Shown: positions 38,876 to 46,977, numbered from the stretch's first letter. The stretch is DNA of 64,000 nt from Streptomyces sp. NBC_01264 (GCF_026340675.1 NZ_JAPEOX010000004.1:248001-312000); one strand, 5' to 3'. Numbers and translations are program-made. Notes: generated by a model from the letters alone, not told the origin.

Positions 38876-39334
38876 TGGCTCCCGTAATCCGACGGGTGGG
38901 GGACGCGACACAGGCGCCGCATTAGTCAGCAGTGCTTCGGTCGCTCGAGGTTCGGGCCTGGCCAAGGGCCGTGCTCTCGATGGGGCGGCGCGTCGAGCTG
39001 TCACCGTGCGGTGCGGTGGGCGCTCCCCGGCCGATGGCAGGGGGCGAACCACACGGCGGTTCGACGGGCATCCACGGGACGGAGGAGGGCGCGGGTGCGT
39101 ACGTTCTGGCGCGGGCGCGGGTCTGTCGCTGAGGGGGGAAGGCCGGCGCCACCCCACGCGCGTCCGGCGCCGTCGATAGACGGGACGGCTGCGGAGGATC
39201 GCGATTTCAGTCGGCCGGTCGGTCCTCCGAGAGGACTTGGGCCACGGCCGGCGCTCCACGACGGCCGCCCCGGTGGCCCTGGCGCGCCCGGGGACGCCGT
39301 CACCTGGGGGTTCGTCACGGCGAGGACCTGGGGG

Positions 39335-39455
39335 TGTCACGCACCAGTGTCACGGGGACTGTCACGCGGGGTGTCACGCTCCAGAGCGTGACACCCATGA
39401 CCTGCGGAAACACCCCTCCGAAGGCTGTTTCGGGGGCCATCGGCCGCAAGCGTGA
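39335..39455. repeat. TGTCACG repeat array B
   Basis: TGTCACG starts at 39335, 39348, 39360 and 39372 (spacing 13, 12, 12). The last copy is part of a 12-bp inverted repeat (GGGTGTCACGCT / AGCGTGACACCC, 39369-39396). A further GCGTGACAC is near 39450, after GGAAACACCC. It shares its layout with the array at 53.1 kb. Confidence 0.75.
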
Positions 39456-39529
39456 CACTCGGCTCAGACCCGCGGGTGAAGCGTCGCGGACGCCGTCGCG
39501 CGCCGGCGGGTGAAGCCCGGGTGGAGATC

Positions 39530-39880
39530 GGGGAGCCGCAGTGATTCGGGCTGCCGGAACTCGCAGGAGTCGTGGAGTCACGGGCGGCGGCGATCGGGCC
39601 CGCCCTCGCGCCGCTGCCCAACTGGCTCTGCCAGGTCCCGGTGAGCTCGGCGGACTGGCGGCGCAGGGGATGCCTGGCCCTGGCCCGCTCGTTGGTGGAC
39701 GACCGGAGCGCGTCGCCCAATGACTGCCGGCTGATGACCGCGCCGAAGAGCTGGAGGCGCGTCGCGCCCGGGCCGCCCCGCTTGCCGTGGTGGACGAACA
39801 GCGAGGGCCATCCTCGGCGCGCGGCGGGTTCCTCTCCAGGAGTTCGTGCACGGCGGAGCGGACGTCGGTGGCGGTGAGTG
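39530..39880 (-). pseudogene. Frameshifted gene behind decayed cassette
   Basis: Leftward, VPLTATDVRSAVHELLERNP in one frame is continued after about 39820 by RRGWPSLFVHHGKRGG and LQLFGAVISRQSLGDALRSS in the next frame. Both pieces have protein-like texture. The original protein is not recognised. Confidence 0.45.
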
Positions 39881-39944
39881 GGACGGCACGGTGTGATCCC
39901 CGGCGGGTTGTTCGCAGCGGTCCGCGAGAGAGGGGATCGGGTAA

Positions 39945-39979
39945 CCACTAATTGACCCGTACAGGGTGCAGGTCCCAAG
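39945..39979 (-). promoter_or_regulatory. Decayed cassette C9
   Basis: Leftward, GGGTCAATTAGTGG remains where GGGTAATTTAGTGA is expected. The TTGACA half is not kept. It precedes the frameshifted gene. Confidence 0.55.
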
Positions 39980-40142
39980 CGGGATCGCGGCGGAGCATCG
40001 CAGCCGGATGTGACCAGGGGCCGGCGGGCGTGGTCCGGCGCCGCTGCCCGGGAGGAGGTGTTCGGCCGGGCAGCGAGCCAGATCCGCATCCGCGGGGGCC
40101 TCGGAGCACGGTGCCCTCCGGAAGGAGGCCGCCGGAGGCGGG

Positions 40143-40469
40143 CTACTCCGGCTGCATTCTGCCGTGCACCTCGGCCAGGGAGTCCAGGGTCTGGCGGGCG
40201 CGGTGTGCAGCGTCGTGGACGACACCGTCGAAGATCTCCCGGAGCGCCTCCGGGTTGTAGCTCTCGGCGTTGCTGCTGGCCTCGCCCAGGTTGACGCCGC
40301 AGGCGGTGGCTGTGCCCGCGATGCGCACGTCTCCGAGAGCGCCCTGACTCTCCTCGGGGGTGAGGGGGCGGACGTGCATCTCGACGCGGAGCTCCCCGAC
40401 CAGGAGTACGGCCCGTCCTGCGAAGTCGAGGCGTACGACGGGATCGGCTGCGGGGTAGATCTGCTTCAT
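40143..40469 (-). CDS. Hypothetical small protein of C10 unit
   Basis: 108 aa from ATG 40469, AGGAGG six bases upstream. LDFAGRAVLLVGELRVEMHV is a beta hairpin-like start; the second half (YNPEALREIFDGVVHDAAHR, ARQTLDSLAEVHGRM) is helical. The family is unknown. Confidence 0.78.
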   Translation of the reverse strand: MKQIYPAADPVVRLDFAGRAVLLVGELRVEMHVRPLTPEESQGALGDVRIAGTATACGVNLGEASSNAESYNPEALREIFDGVVHDAAHRARQTLDSLAEVHGRMQPE

Positions 40470-40548
40470 GTCGGCCTCCTGCTGGGGCTGGCGTAGCGGG
40501 AGGTGGCTGCGGCGGACCGGAGTCGGCCGTTCGCTGCGCGCTGGGGCG

Positions 40549-40779
40549 CTACTCGGCGGGAGCGATCTCAAGGCGCACGACGTACACGCGGTCCTCGGGG
40601 TCGTGCGCGCGGAACCGGTCGTGCAGGCAGTCCTTCGCCGGGGCGAGGTCGTCGAAGACGTTGTGGCACTCGTCCCCGTCGGCGGCCAGATGGGCCAGGG
40701 CCAGGTCCTGGGCGAGCTCAGCATTCTTGGCGATGACGTAGATGGCGCCGCCGATGCGGTCGGTCCTGGTGATCGGCAC
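40549..40779 (-). CDS. Hypothetical 76-aa protein, first gene of C10 unit
   Basis: GTG 40779; the nearest GGAG is eleven bases away. The product (IGGAIYVIAKNAELAQDLAL, then DRVYVVRLEIAPAE) reads as beta-alpha-beta. No cysteine pairs or membrane span. The family is unknown. Confidence 0.65.
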   Translation of the reverse strand: MPITRTDRIGGAIYVIAKNAELAQDLALAHLAADGDECHNVFDDLAPAKDCLHDRFRAHDPEDRVYVVRLEIAPAE

Positions 40780-40847
40780 GGTGGCCTGCTCTCCGTGATG
40801 GCGAGAGGGGGATGGTGACGACGCGTGCGGTCACCACCCTTTGGTGT

Positions 40848-40894
40848 CCACTAATTTACTCGCTATCCCTCTGGAGGTCAAGTTTTACGCGCCG
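40848..40894 (-). promoter_or_regulatory. Promoter cassette C10
   Basis: Leftward GGCGCGTAAAAC, TTGACC, 17 bp, TAAATTAGTGG. Drives 40779-40143. Confidence 0.82.
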
Positions 40895-40939
40895 ACGTGG
40901 AGAGGTGGGGGAGCAGAGGAAGGCGCGCGGTCGGCACGC

Positions 40940-41416
40940 TCAGACGCACGTCTCCTCCGCGAGAACGGCGGCGTGGTGAGCGGCTGAGAACTCGCTCGGG
41001 GGAACGCGCCAGTCGGCGGCCTCGGCGAGGCGCACGGCCGCCGCGCGGGCTTCGGTGACGCGCGGGTACCCACGCCGCAGCACCCGCGTACGGCTCCCTG
41101 AGAGGTGGACGCTGAACCTCGTCGCGGGGTCCGCCTCCGGCCAGGCGCATCCCTCGATGACCAGACCCGGGTGCAGTGGCACCGCGAGGGCGATCGCCAG
41201 ATCCTTCTCGACCAGCACCACGCGCAGGCACTCGATCATGTACCTCTGGCGCGGGGTGGGGTCTTCCGCGTTCTCCAGGCGGCCGAGGTAGCGGCGGAGC
41301 TGTCGGCGGCTGCGGGGCAGCCGGGCGCGGTCCTCGACCGCGGCCCGCTCTTCGGGTGTCATCTCGTGGTTCAACGTGAAATGCCCTTCGTGGTGGTGGA
41401 GGCGCGCGGCGTTCAT
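40940..41416 (-). CDS. Hypothetical protein, last gene of C11 unit
   Basis: 158 aa from ATG 41416, which has only a weak site; an ATG at MTPEERAAVEDRARLP is possible. Helical first half (RRQLRRYLGRLENAEDPTPR, QRYMIECLRVVLVEKD) and a second half with VIEGCAWPEADPATRFSVHL. The family is unknown. It follows two paralogous membrane proteins. Confidence 0.7.
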   Translation of the reverse strand: MNAARLHHHEGHFTLNHEMTPEERAAVEDRARLPRSRRQLRRYLGRLENAEDPTPRQRYMIECLRVVLVEKDLAIALAVPLHPGLVIEGCAWPEADPATRFSVHLSGSRTRVLRRGYPRVTEARAAAVRLAEAADWRVPPSEFSAAHHAAVLAEETCV

Positions 41417-41528
41417 CTCGGGAGCACGGTGTCCCTGGGCGGGGAGGGAGGAGCCGGAGCGGGCCGGGGGTGCCGGCCCGCTCCGGCGGGGGGTGTCGGG
41501 GGCGGGGCGCATGGCCCCGTCCGGGGTG

Positions 41529-41975
41529 TCAGTCGCGGTCGGCGGGGCTGGTGGCCATGTGGTGGGTGACGCGGTGCAGGACGAACAGTGCGACGACCGC
41601 CCCAAGGGCGCTGTACCCGCCGACGGTGGGCGGCGGGACTGCGGCGTAGCTGCGGTCGATCGCGACGGCGGCCAAGAAGGCCAGGGCTGCAAGGAAGTGC
41701 AGGAAGTCGACGGCCACCGCGAGGAACGCCCACACCGGCCGGACGGCCAGCGGCCGCGTGCTGGTAGGCGCTGCCGGAGTGAGGGCCTGCGGGAGGAGGA
41801 CGATGCCCAGCTGGATCAGACCGAGGAACGAGAGGAGCAGCCACATCGTCAGCCCGCCGAACACGACGGCGGCGATCAAGGCGGGTGCGAGCAGAAGCAG
41901 AACGACGCCGTGCAGAAAGGCGCAGCTGCGGTGGGGGCAGGCGTGGGTGGGGCTGGGGGTGATGGTGCTGCTCAT
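41529..41975 (-). CDS. Four-span membrane protein
   Basis: 148 aa. Segments FLHGVVLLLLAPALIAAVVF, LLLSFLGLIQLGIVLLP, VWAFLAVAVDFLHFLAALAF and YSALGAVVALFVLHRVTHHM should cross the membrane. The N-terminus has PTHACPHRSC, and the C-terminus has HRVTHH, so metal binding is possible. Together with the gene at 42049-42474 it forms a paralogous pair with the same layout. The family is unknown. Confidence 0.8.
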   Translation of the reverse strand: MSSTITPSPTHACPHRSCAFLHGVVLLLLAPALIAAVVFGGLTMWLLLSFLGLIQLGIVLLPQALTPAAPTSTRPLAVRPVWAFLAVAVDFLHFLAALAFLAAVAIDRSYAAVPPPTVGGYSALGAVVALFVLHRVTHHMATSPADRD

Positions 41976-42048
41976 GTCGAGGTACTCCCGGTCGGTTCGA
42001 GAAGGGGGTGGGCCCGGTGGCCGGGCTGAAGCCCGGCCCGGCGAGCGG

Positions 42049-42474
42049 TCAGCGGCGCGAGCGACGCCGGGACCGGCGCGAGCGGCGGTGCGTGAGGTGG
42101 TGCACGGCGCACAGGGCGAGGAACCCGGCGACGACCGCGAGGCCGTGGGGCGAAGAGAGGATGGAGGCTCCGCTGCCGCCGATCAGAGCGCCGATCAGCA
42201 GACCCGCCGCGACGAGCAGGACCAGAACGTCGGCCGTGAGGGCGGCGACTGCACGCCCCGGGCGGACACCAGGCTTGGCGGAGCGGCGGGCGCTGAATGC
42301 TCCGGCCACCATCAGCAGGCCGAGGGCGGCGAGCGCGGCCAGCGCCAGCAGCATTACGGCGGTCGCTCCGCCGAACAGCGCGGGCAGCAGGCCCGCCACG
42401 ATCACCGTGCGGCCGAGCAGGGTGCACCAGCGGTGCGGGAAGGTCTGGGCGACGCTGTGGGTGGGGCAGCTCAT
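42049..42474 (-). CDS. Four-span membrane protein, first gene of C11 unit
   Basis: 141 aa from ATG 42474. SCPTHSVAQTFPHRWC at the start parallels the neighbour's PTHACPHRSC; membrane segments VIVAGLLPALFGGATAVMLL, ALAALAALGLLMVAGAF, LTADVLVLLVAAGLLIGALI and LAVVAGFLALCAVHHLTH follow, then a run of Arg/Ser. It is evidently a duplicate of the downstream gene. The role is unknown. Confidence 0.8.
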   Translation of the reverse strand: MSCPTHSVAQTFPHRWCTLLGRTVIVAGLLPALFGGATAVMLLALAALAALGLLMVAGAFSARRSAKPGVRPGRAVAALTADVLVLLVAAGLLIGALIGGSGASILSSPHGLAVVAGFLALCAVHHLTHRRSRRSRRRSRR

Positions 42475-42513
42475 CGGGATCCGACTCCTCGTGACGGGCG
42501 ATTCGTAGTGGCC

Positions 42514-42537
42514 GTCAGGGCGCTTGCTCCGCCCGAC
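42514..42537 (-). promoter_or_regulatory. Conserved 5' hairpin H2
   Basis: GGGCG/CGCCC around GAGCAAG, extended by GTC/GAC past a one-base bulge; CCACTACGAATC follows in the transcript. Confidence 0.75.
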
Positions 42538-42539
42538 AT

Positions 42540-42585
42540 TCACTAATTTACCCGCACAGGGGGAGAGTGTCAAGTTTTACGCGCC
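42540..42585 (-). promoter_or_regulatory. Promoter cassette C11
   Basis: Leftward GGCGCGTAAAAC, TTGACA, 17 bp ending GGG, TAAATTAGTG. Drives 42474-40940. Confidence 0.86.
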
Positions 42586-42676
42586 AGCTGGTGTGCGGGT
42601 CGTCTGCCCGGCCGTGAACGGTGAGGGCCGGACCGCGCGTGTCGTGCGCGGTCCGGCTCCTGGGAGTCTGCGCCGG

Positions 42677-43252
42677 CTACGCGACGGCCAGCCGCCCGGC
42701 CGCCGCATCCGCGTGCTTGCGGCCGTTCCGGAGCGCGGTCGCGTGCCCCTTGTAGGCCTTGCGGAACAGCTCTGCTCCCGCGTCGGTCGTCACGGTCAGC
42801 AGGTACCGGGTGCCGTCGGTGGAGTAGGTGAGCTTTGCGGTTGCGGCGCCGGTGGCGTAGGTGAAGCCGAGCACCGGACCTCCGTCGGACTCGTCGGCCG
42901 TCCACCCCTCCGCCGCTGCGGCACCCTTGCGCACGGCGTGGAGCGGTGCGGCCATGAGGGAGACGGCCATGTCGCGGGGGGAGCGGCGGACGTAGGACAA
43001 CAGGCCGTTGCGGTGGGTGAAGGTGTACCCGTCGACGTACGCCAGCGACCTCCAGTCGCCGAGCACGAAGCGGCACTTCCCGCACTGGCTGGCGCCCGGG
43101 CAGAGGCGCAGGTCGGGCGCGTAGCACCTTGGGCAGCGCGCCGGCGCGCCCTCCAGGGTGCCCGCAGCCGCCGCCGCGGCCTCCTGTCCGCGGGGGATCG
43201 CGGTCCGGAACTGGCTGACCGGTGCAGCGGCTTCGGCGGTGTTGAGCGGCAT
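42677..43252 (-). CDS. Zinc-ribbon hypothetical protein (C12 unit)
   Basis: 191 aa from ATG 43252 with GAGGAG six bases upstream. CPRCYAPDLRLCPGASQCGK plus a following C gives two C-x2-C pairs (the second CGKC), a probable zinc ribbon near residues 45-65. The C-terminal half (GFTYATGAATAKLTYSTDGT, RYLLTVTTDAG) is beta-rich and ends with LRNGRKHADAAAGRL. It is alone in its unit. The family is unknown. Confidence 0.8.
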   Translation of the reverse strand: MPLNTAEAAAPVSQFRTAIPRGQEAAAAAAGTLEGAPARCPRCYAPDLRLCPGASQCGKCRFVLGDWRSLAYVDGYTFTHRNGLLSYVRRSPRDMAVSLMAAPLHAVRKGAAAAEGWTADESDGGPVLGFTYATGAATAKLTYSTDGTRYLLTVTTDAGAELFRKAYKGHATALRNGRKHADAAAGRLAVA

Positions 43253-43288
43253 GGTCGACTCCTCGCGACGGGCGGTTCGTAGGCGCCG

Positions 43289-43309
43289 GGGGGCGCTTGC
43301 TCCGCCCGT
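43289..43309 (-). promoter_or_regulatory. Conserved 5' hairpin H3
   Basis: GGGCG/CGCCC with loop GAGCAAG (43296-43302), followed by CCTACGAACC. Confidence 0.75.
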
Positions 43310-43318
43310 TCCGACACG

Positions 43319-43363
43319 CACTAATTTACCCGCACCGAGGAGTCGAGTCAAGTTATGCGCGCC
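43319..43363 (-). promoter_or_regulatory. Promoter cassette C12
   Basis: Leftward GGCGCGCATAAC, TTGACT, 17 bp, TAAATTAGTG. Starts four bases after the stop of the gene to its right. Confidence 0.83.
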
Positions 43364-43366
43364 GAA

Positions 43367-43591
43367 CTATCCGGGGAGGGGTGCCTCCTGGCGGCGGGCC
43401 TTGCGGCGGGCGCTGCGCCGGGCCAGTGCGCGTTCGGCCGGGCCGATCGCGACGACCGTGACGACGATGGACACCATCCGAGCCCACAGTGGGGGCTCGT
43501 CGCCGGTCGCGAGGAGCCAGGCTCCGGAGAAGAGGAGGCCCGCCGCGAAGTACAAGAGGACCTGGGCGACGCTGATCGTGCGGATGAACAC
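43367..43591 (-). CDS. Small two-span membrane protein
   Basis: 74 aa from GTG 43591; AGGAG is eleven bases upstream. FIRTISVAQVLLYFAAGLLF and ARMVSIVVTVVAIGP are membrane segments; the C-terminus RRSARRKARRQ is basic. The family is unknown. It is the second gene of the C13 unit. Confidence 0.65.
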   Translation of the reverse strand: MFIRTISVAQVLLYFAAGLLFSGAWLLATGDEPPLWARMVSIVVTVVAIGPAERALARRSARRKARRQEAPLPG

Positions 43592-43715
43592 GGGTGTTGA
43601 TCTCCTGTCGGTGTAGGTGGTGGGGCGGGTGGTCGGGCGGGGCGCACCGAGGAGGCGGCGTCCGCCCGGGTCTCGCCCGGTGGCGGCCCGGAGTCGGGCC
43701 GCCACCGGGAGGGGG

Positions 43716-43910
43716 TCAGCAGGGGAAGTCGGCGTGGCACTGGTGGCAGCAGCGGCCGCAGCTCGCCTCGCAGTTGACCTGGACGCGCTCGCCGCAGCCC
43801 TCGCAGCAGACGTCCGCGTCATCCGGAGCGAAGAAGCCGCCGATGCCGGTCCCGTCCTCGCAGGCGCATGCGGTGGGGATGGTCTGGGTGGCGGTGGCGG
43901 TGAGCTGCAT
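43716..43910 (-). CDS. Cysteine-rich 64-aa protein
   Basis: ATG 43910, GAGGAG seven bases upstream. Eleven of 64 residues are cysteine: TACACEDG, then DVCCEGCGERV, NCEASCGRCCHQCH and a final C. This density fits a metallothionein-like or multi-zinc knuckle protein that binds metal. It is not like known mycobacterial metallothioneins that I can recall in detail. First gene of the C13 unit. Confidence 0.82.
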   Translation of the reverse strand: MQLTATATQTIPTACACEDGTGIGGFFAPDDADVCCEGCGERVQVNCEASCGRCCHQCHADFPC

Positions 43911-43943
43911 CTTCGTCTCCTCGGTGTGGTTCGCAGTGGCCGG

Positions 43944-43964
43944 TGGGGCGCTTGCTCCGCCCTT
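43944..43964 (-). promoter_or_regulatory. Conserved 5' hairpin H4
   Basis: GGGCG/CGCCC with loop GAGCAAG (43951-43957), then GGCCACTGCGAACC. Confidence 0.78.
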
Positions 43965-43971
43965 CCAACAG

Positions 43972-44018
43972 TCACTAATTTACCCGCACGGGGGAGTGAT
44001 GTCAAGTTTTACGCGTCA
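43972..44018 (-). promoter_or_regulatory. Promoter cassette C13
   Basis: Leftward GACGCGTAAAAC, TTGACA, 17 bp ending GGG, TAAATTAGTGA. Drives the cysteine-rich gene. Confidence 0.87.
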
Positions 44019-44068
44019 CTAGTAGGCGTGGATGCCGGGCGCGGATCTGCGCCCGGCGGAGGGGGCGG

Positions 44069-44638
44069 TCAGCGGCGGTTGAGGTGGATCGCGTCGACTA
44101 CGGGCGTTCCCTGCTCGGTGAACCCGAAGCGGGTGACCGTGACGGGGCGCGCGCGACGTCGTGTGGGGTTGGTGTAGTCGGCGAGCAGCGGGGCGACGAT
44201 GACGCCCACCTCCGCCTTGCCGGGGCCGCCCGACCAGCGCACGGTCAGGTCGTGGGACTTCACGCCGCGCCCACGGCGTACGGAGAACCGGACCCCGGGG
44301 AACGCGCGCCGCAGCTCCCGGCGGAGGTGGGTGGCCGTGACCTTCGGGGGAAGCCAGGTGTGGCGGTCGTAGATCTCGTTCGGGACCGGCATCGGAATGA
44401 CGGCGGTGTACTCGATGTGGACCAGCGGGAGCGCGCCGCCGTCGAGTGCGTGCAGCTCGTAGTGGGAGGCGGGTGCGCCGTGCATCGTGGCGGACATGCA
44501 CGCCAGGCACGTGCACGGCTGCACCCTCCACAGCCGCCTGCTGGCCGCGTCGCCCGTGTACCTGACCCAGGTTCCTGCGGGGAGGCGCAGGGCCAGGTAG
44601 CCGGCGGCGTGCGGGGAGGTGGCGCGGGCGGTGTCCAT
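44069..44638 (-). CDS. LPD29-domain protein
   Basis: 189 aa from ATG 44638. Near residues 30-60 CTCLACMSATM contains close cysteines. The C-terminal half (KVTATHLRRELRRAFPGVRF, SVRRGRGVKSHDLTVRWSGG) matches the LPD29 domain (large polyvalent protein-associated), a small alpha-beta domain found in polyvalent proteins of phages and conjugative elements. The same domain is in the 50715-51728 protein. Polyvalent domains are thought to help incoming elements, but LPD29 has no proven activity that I know of. Single-gene unit of C14. Confidence 0.78.
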   Translation of the reverse strand: MDTARATSPHAAGYLALRLPAGTWVRYTGDAASRRLWRVQPCTCLACMSATMHGAPASHYELHALDGGALPLVHIEYTAVIPMPVPNEIYDRHTWLPPKVTATHLRRELRRAFPGVRFSVRRGRGVKSHDLTVRWSGGPGKAEVGVIVAPLLADYTNPTRRRARPVTVTRFGFTEQGTPVVDAIHLNRR

Positions 44639-44706
44639 CAGGTCGCATCCTTCGTCGTCGTGGGCCGGTCGCGTGATCCGCTGCGGGGCGGCCCCTCGTT
44701 CCGTAA

Positions 44707-44753
44707 TCACTAAATTACCCACGCGGGGCGCGACTGTCAAGTTATACGCGTCG
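44707..44753 (-). promoter_or_regulatory. Promoter cassette C14
   Basis: Leftward GACGCGTATAAC, TTGACA, 17 bp, GGGTAATTTAGTGA. No GAGCAAG hairpin follows. Confidence 0.86.
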
Positions 44754-44780
44754 CGGAGTGCCGCTCCTTCGCCGGGCCTG

Positions 44781-45164
44781 CTAGCCCTTCACGGTGTGCA
44801 GGCCAGGCCAGTTCCGGGTGCAGTCCGGGCAGAGGGTTCCGCAGTCGTCCAGGGGCTCGGCGTGCGCGTGCCAGCCCGCAGCGCGGGCGGACCGCCGGCC
44901 CTCGGTCCAGCCCCCGGGGAACGTGGCCTCGCGTCCGCAGTCGGGGCAGGTGACCATGTGCTGGCTCATCTCCCCGGCGCGCGCGTCGAGCTGCTCCAGG
45001 ACCGTCCTCGCGTTCTCGACGTGCAGGTGCGCGTGTTCGTGCCGCAGTGACGACAGGCTCTGGCCGTCGTAGACCAGGGCGAGGACGTCAGCCAGGAGCA
45101 TGCGGCCCGCCGCGTCGTCGTCGAAGAGGAGGCGGGTGAGCTGTTCGAGGGGCTGGGTGGTCAT
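44781..45164 (-). CDS. Zinc-type hypothetical protein (C15 unit)
   Basis: 127 aa from ATG 45164. RLLFDDDAAGRMLLADVLAL and HEHAHLHVENARTVLEQLDA are helical. CPDCGREATFPGG and CGTLCPDC supply a four-cysteine zinc ribbon. It has the same CPDCG ... CPDC layout as the 46058-46333 protein in this unit, so the two may be related. The family is unknown. Confidence 0.78.
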   Translation of the reverse strand: MTTQPLEQLTRLLFDDDAAGRMLLADVLALVYDGQSLSSLRHEHAHLHVENARTVLEQLDARAGEMSQHMVTCPDCGREATFPGGWTEGRRSARAAGWHAHAEPLDDCGTLCPDCTRNWPGLHTVKG

Positions 45165-45196
45165 GCTGGGCCTTCCTTCTGGGGATGTTTCGTGGG

Positions 45197-45838
45197 TCAG
45201 ATGGCGTCGGCGCTGAGATCGCGCAGGAACACCCGGGGGTAGACGCCGAGGTCGTCGAGGGTGTCGATGGCTGCCCAACCGGTGTGGTGACGAGCCGTGC
45301 CCCAGATCTGCCCGTGCCGCTTGTGGCCGCACCCGTCGGTCCACGTGAGGCGGGTAGGGGAGCCGGTGCAGAACCGCCAGGGGGCGGTGGGATCTCCGTC
45401 GAGCCAGTCGGCGGCGCTGGCGAAGTCCGTGAACTCCTCCTCGGTGAAGTCGTCGGTGCCGGGGCACGCGCACCTCACGTGCAGCGCCCAGCCGCTCGCG
45501 CGGTGTTCGATGCGGAGCGCCGCGTCGGGTTCGTTCCGGCAGTCCTCCACGGCCTTGAGCGCTCCGCGCACGGCGTCGTGACGGGTCAAGCCGAGGCGTC
45601 CGTACTGGCGGCGGTCTCCCTCGACGCCGCGCACGGCCCAGCCCCACCCGGAGGGGGTGACCGTGCCGGGCAGGTGCAGCACGGCGAAGGTGCGGGGGCT
45701 GGAATCGGCGGTGCCGGGGACGTCGAAGAACCAGCCGTCGACTCCGAAGGCGTCTCGGACCGTTACGCGGGTCCGTTCGCCGTCCTCGCTCCGGAGCGGG
45801 CGGTACTTCGCGAACGCGGGAAGCCGGGGGGTGCTCAT
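45197..45838 (-). CDS. Hypothetical protein (C15 unit)
   Basis: 213 aa from ATG 45838 (AGGCAAGG upstream). YRPLRSEDGERTRVTVRDAF, VDGWFFDVPGTADSSP and HLPGTVTPSGWGWAVRGVEG, then CACPGTDDFTEEEFTDFASA and WTDGCGHKRHGQIWGTARHH. Beta-rich with a few cysteines and histidines. The family is unknown. 45839-46057 after the previous gene has no feature. Confidence 0.75.
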   Translation of the reverse strand: MSTPRLPAFAKYRPLRSEDGERTRVTVRDAFGVDGWFFDVPGTADSSPRTFAVLHLPGTVTPSGWGWAVRGVEGDRRQYGRLGLTRHDAVRGALKAVEDCRNEPDAALRIEHRASGWALHVRCACPGTDDFTEEEFTDFASAADWLDGDPTAPWRFCTGSPTRLTWTDGCGHKRHGQIWGTARHHTGWAAIDTLDDLGVYPRVFLRDLSADAI

Positions 45839-46057
45839 GCCTTGCCTCTCAAGATCGAACTTCTCGGGTATGACCAGCCGGCGCTGGGCGGAGCGTGAGA
45901 TCGGCGGGTGCACCGTCTCTGGACGGCGCGCGTGTTCTCCTCGGCGAAGGACCTCGCGGGAAGGGGTGCTGTGGCTGAGCGCGACGCGGTGGCCTGTCCT
46001 GCGCCGGGTTCGGCCGGTGGGAGGGGCGGCCGGTGAGGCCGCCCCCGCCCGGCTGGG

Positions 46058-46333
46058 TTAGATGACGCGCATTCCGAACAGGCGCGGCGTGGTGTCGACC
46101 TCGCCGCACAGGTCCTGGGCGCAGTCGCCGCAGAGGTGGTGGGGGCACCCGCAGTCGTCGAGGTTGTAGACGTGCCATCCGGCGTCGTGCGCGTCCTCCG
46201 TGCCCTCGTCCGCATCGTCGAGGAAGGGGGAGAGCTTGCCGCAGTCGCCGCACTCGATCCGGTCGTACTCGATGACCTCCAGGGGCTCCACGACCGTGGC
46301 GGTGAGGGGGGTCTCGGTCAGCGTGGCGGTCAT
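46058..46333 (-). CDS. Zinc-type 91-aa protein, first gene of C15 unit
   Basis: ATG 46333 with AAGGAG six bases upstream. IECGDCGKLSPFLDDADEGT carries one C-x2-C; DDCGCPHHLCGDCAQDLCG carries the others. The acidic loop DAHDAGWHVYNLDD resembles the DAR-x-AGWH-x-H segment of the 44781-45164 protein, so both may be versions of one small zinc module. The family is unknown. Confidence 0.8.
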   Translation of the reverse strand: MTATLTETPLTATVVEPLEVIEYDRIECGDCGKLSPFLDDADEGTEDAHDAGWHVYNLDDCGCPHHLCGDCAQDLCGEVDTTPRLFGMRVI

Positions 46334-46373
46334 GGCGCTCCTTGCGGGGTGGGGCTGGTTCGTGGTGTCCGGT

Positions 46374-46392
46374 GAGGCGCTTGCTCCGCCCT
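46374..46392 (-). promoter_or_regulatory. Conserved 5' hairpin H5
   Basis: GGCG/CGCC with loop GAGCAAG (46380-46386), then GGACACCACGAACC. Confidence 0.72.
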
Positions 46393-46399
46393 TCCGTAA

Positions 46400-46445
46400 T
46401 CACTAATTTACCCGCATCGGGGAGTGGTGTCAAGTTTTACGCGTC
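46400..46445 (-). promoter_or_regulatory. Promoter cassette C15
   Basis: Leftward GACGCGTAAAAC, TTGACA, 17 bp ending GGG, TAAATTAGTGA. Drives 46333-44781. Confidence 0.87.
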
Positions 46446-46566
46446 ATTCTGGCGGGGGTCATCATCCGGGGCCGGGCGGCCCGCCGCGAGGCGGGTCTAG
46501 CCGGGCGCGGGTTCCAGCGCCCCGGGCGGCCCGGCGCTCCGAGGTGAGCGCCGGGGGTGAACGTGG

Positions 46567-46929
46567 TCAGTGGGAGTAGGCGTCGGTGTGCAGATCGATG
46601 CGGCCCGAGCGGGCCTCGTACCGCGCCCGCAGTGCCGCCGCCGCCCTCTCGGGCGGGATGGCGACGATCCCGTGACGCCGGTACATCAGGTCGGTGACGT
46701 CCTCGACGCTCACCACCCCGAAGGCGGACAGGCGCTCACGGGGCGGGAGCTGCGGCCAGACGGTGTCATAGAGGGTGCGCCGCGCCACAGAGACGGCCGC
46801 ATCCGCTGCGTCGAGGAGCTGCTGGTCGAACTGGGCCGCGAGGGCCGCCTGGGCGGATGTCGCGCGGCGGCGGCTCAGCAGGAGGGCGAGGGCGCTGCGC
46901 AGGAGGTGGGGTCGGGAGGCGGTGGCCAT
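46567..46929 (-). CDS. Hypothetical protein (C16 unit)
   Basis: 120 aa from ATG 46929 (AGGAGC seven bases upstream). Helical, basic start (LLRSALALLLSRRRATSAQA), then RRTLYDTVWPQLPPRERLSA and VEDVTDLMYRRHGIVAIPPE, with RYEARSGRIDLHTDAY at the end. The family is unknown. Alone in its unit. Confidence 0.75.
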   Translation of the reverse strand: MATASRPHLLRSALALLLSRRRATSAQAALAAQFDQQLLDAADAAVSVARRTLYDTVWPQLPPRERLSAFGVVSVEDVTDLMYRRHGIVAIPPERAAAALRARYEARSGRIDLHTDAYSH

Positions 46930-46977
46930 GGGCGGGCTCCTGGGGTGAGTCGGGACGGACGGGGAATCACCCCGCAT

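Larger units (their letters stand above)
37413..40142. other. 2.7-kb gene-poor region
   Basis: Open frames exist in all directions, but none has both a ribosome site and convincing protein texture. The region instead holds TGCAGC iterons, ligA fragments, two decayed cassettes, a TGTCACG array and a frameshifted gene, each listed separately. Segments 37420-37940 and 38880-39310 show nothing else. Confidence 0.6.
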
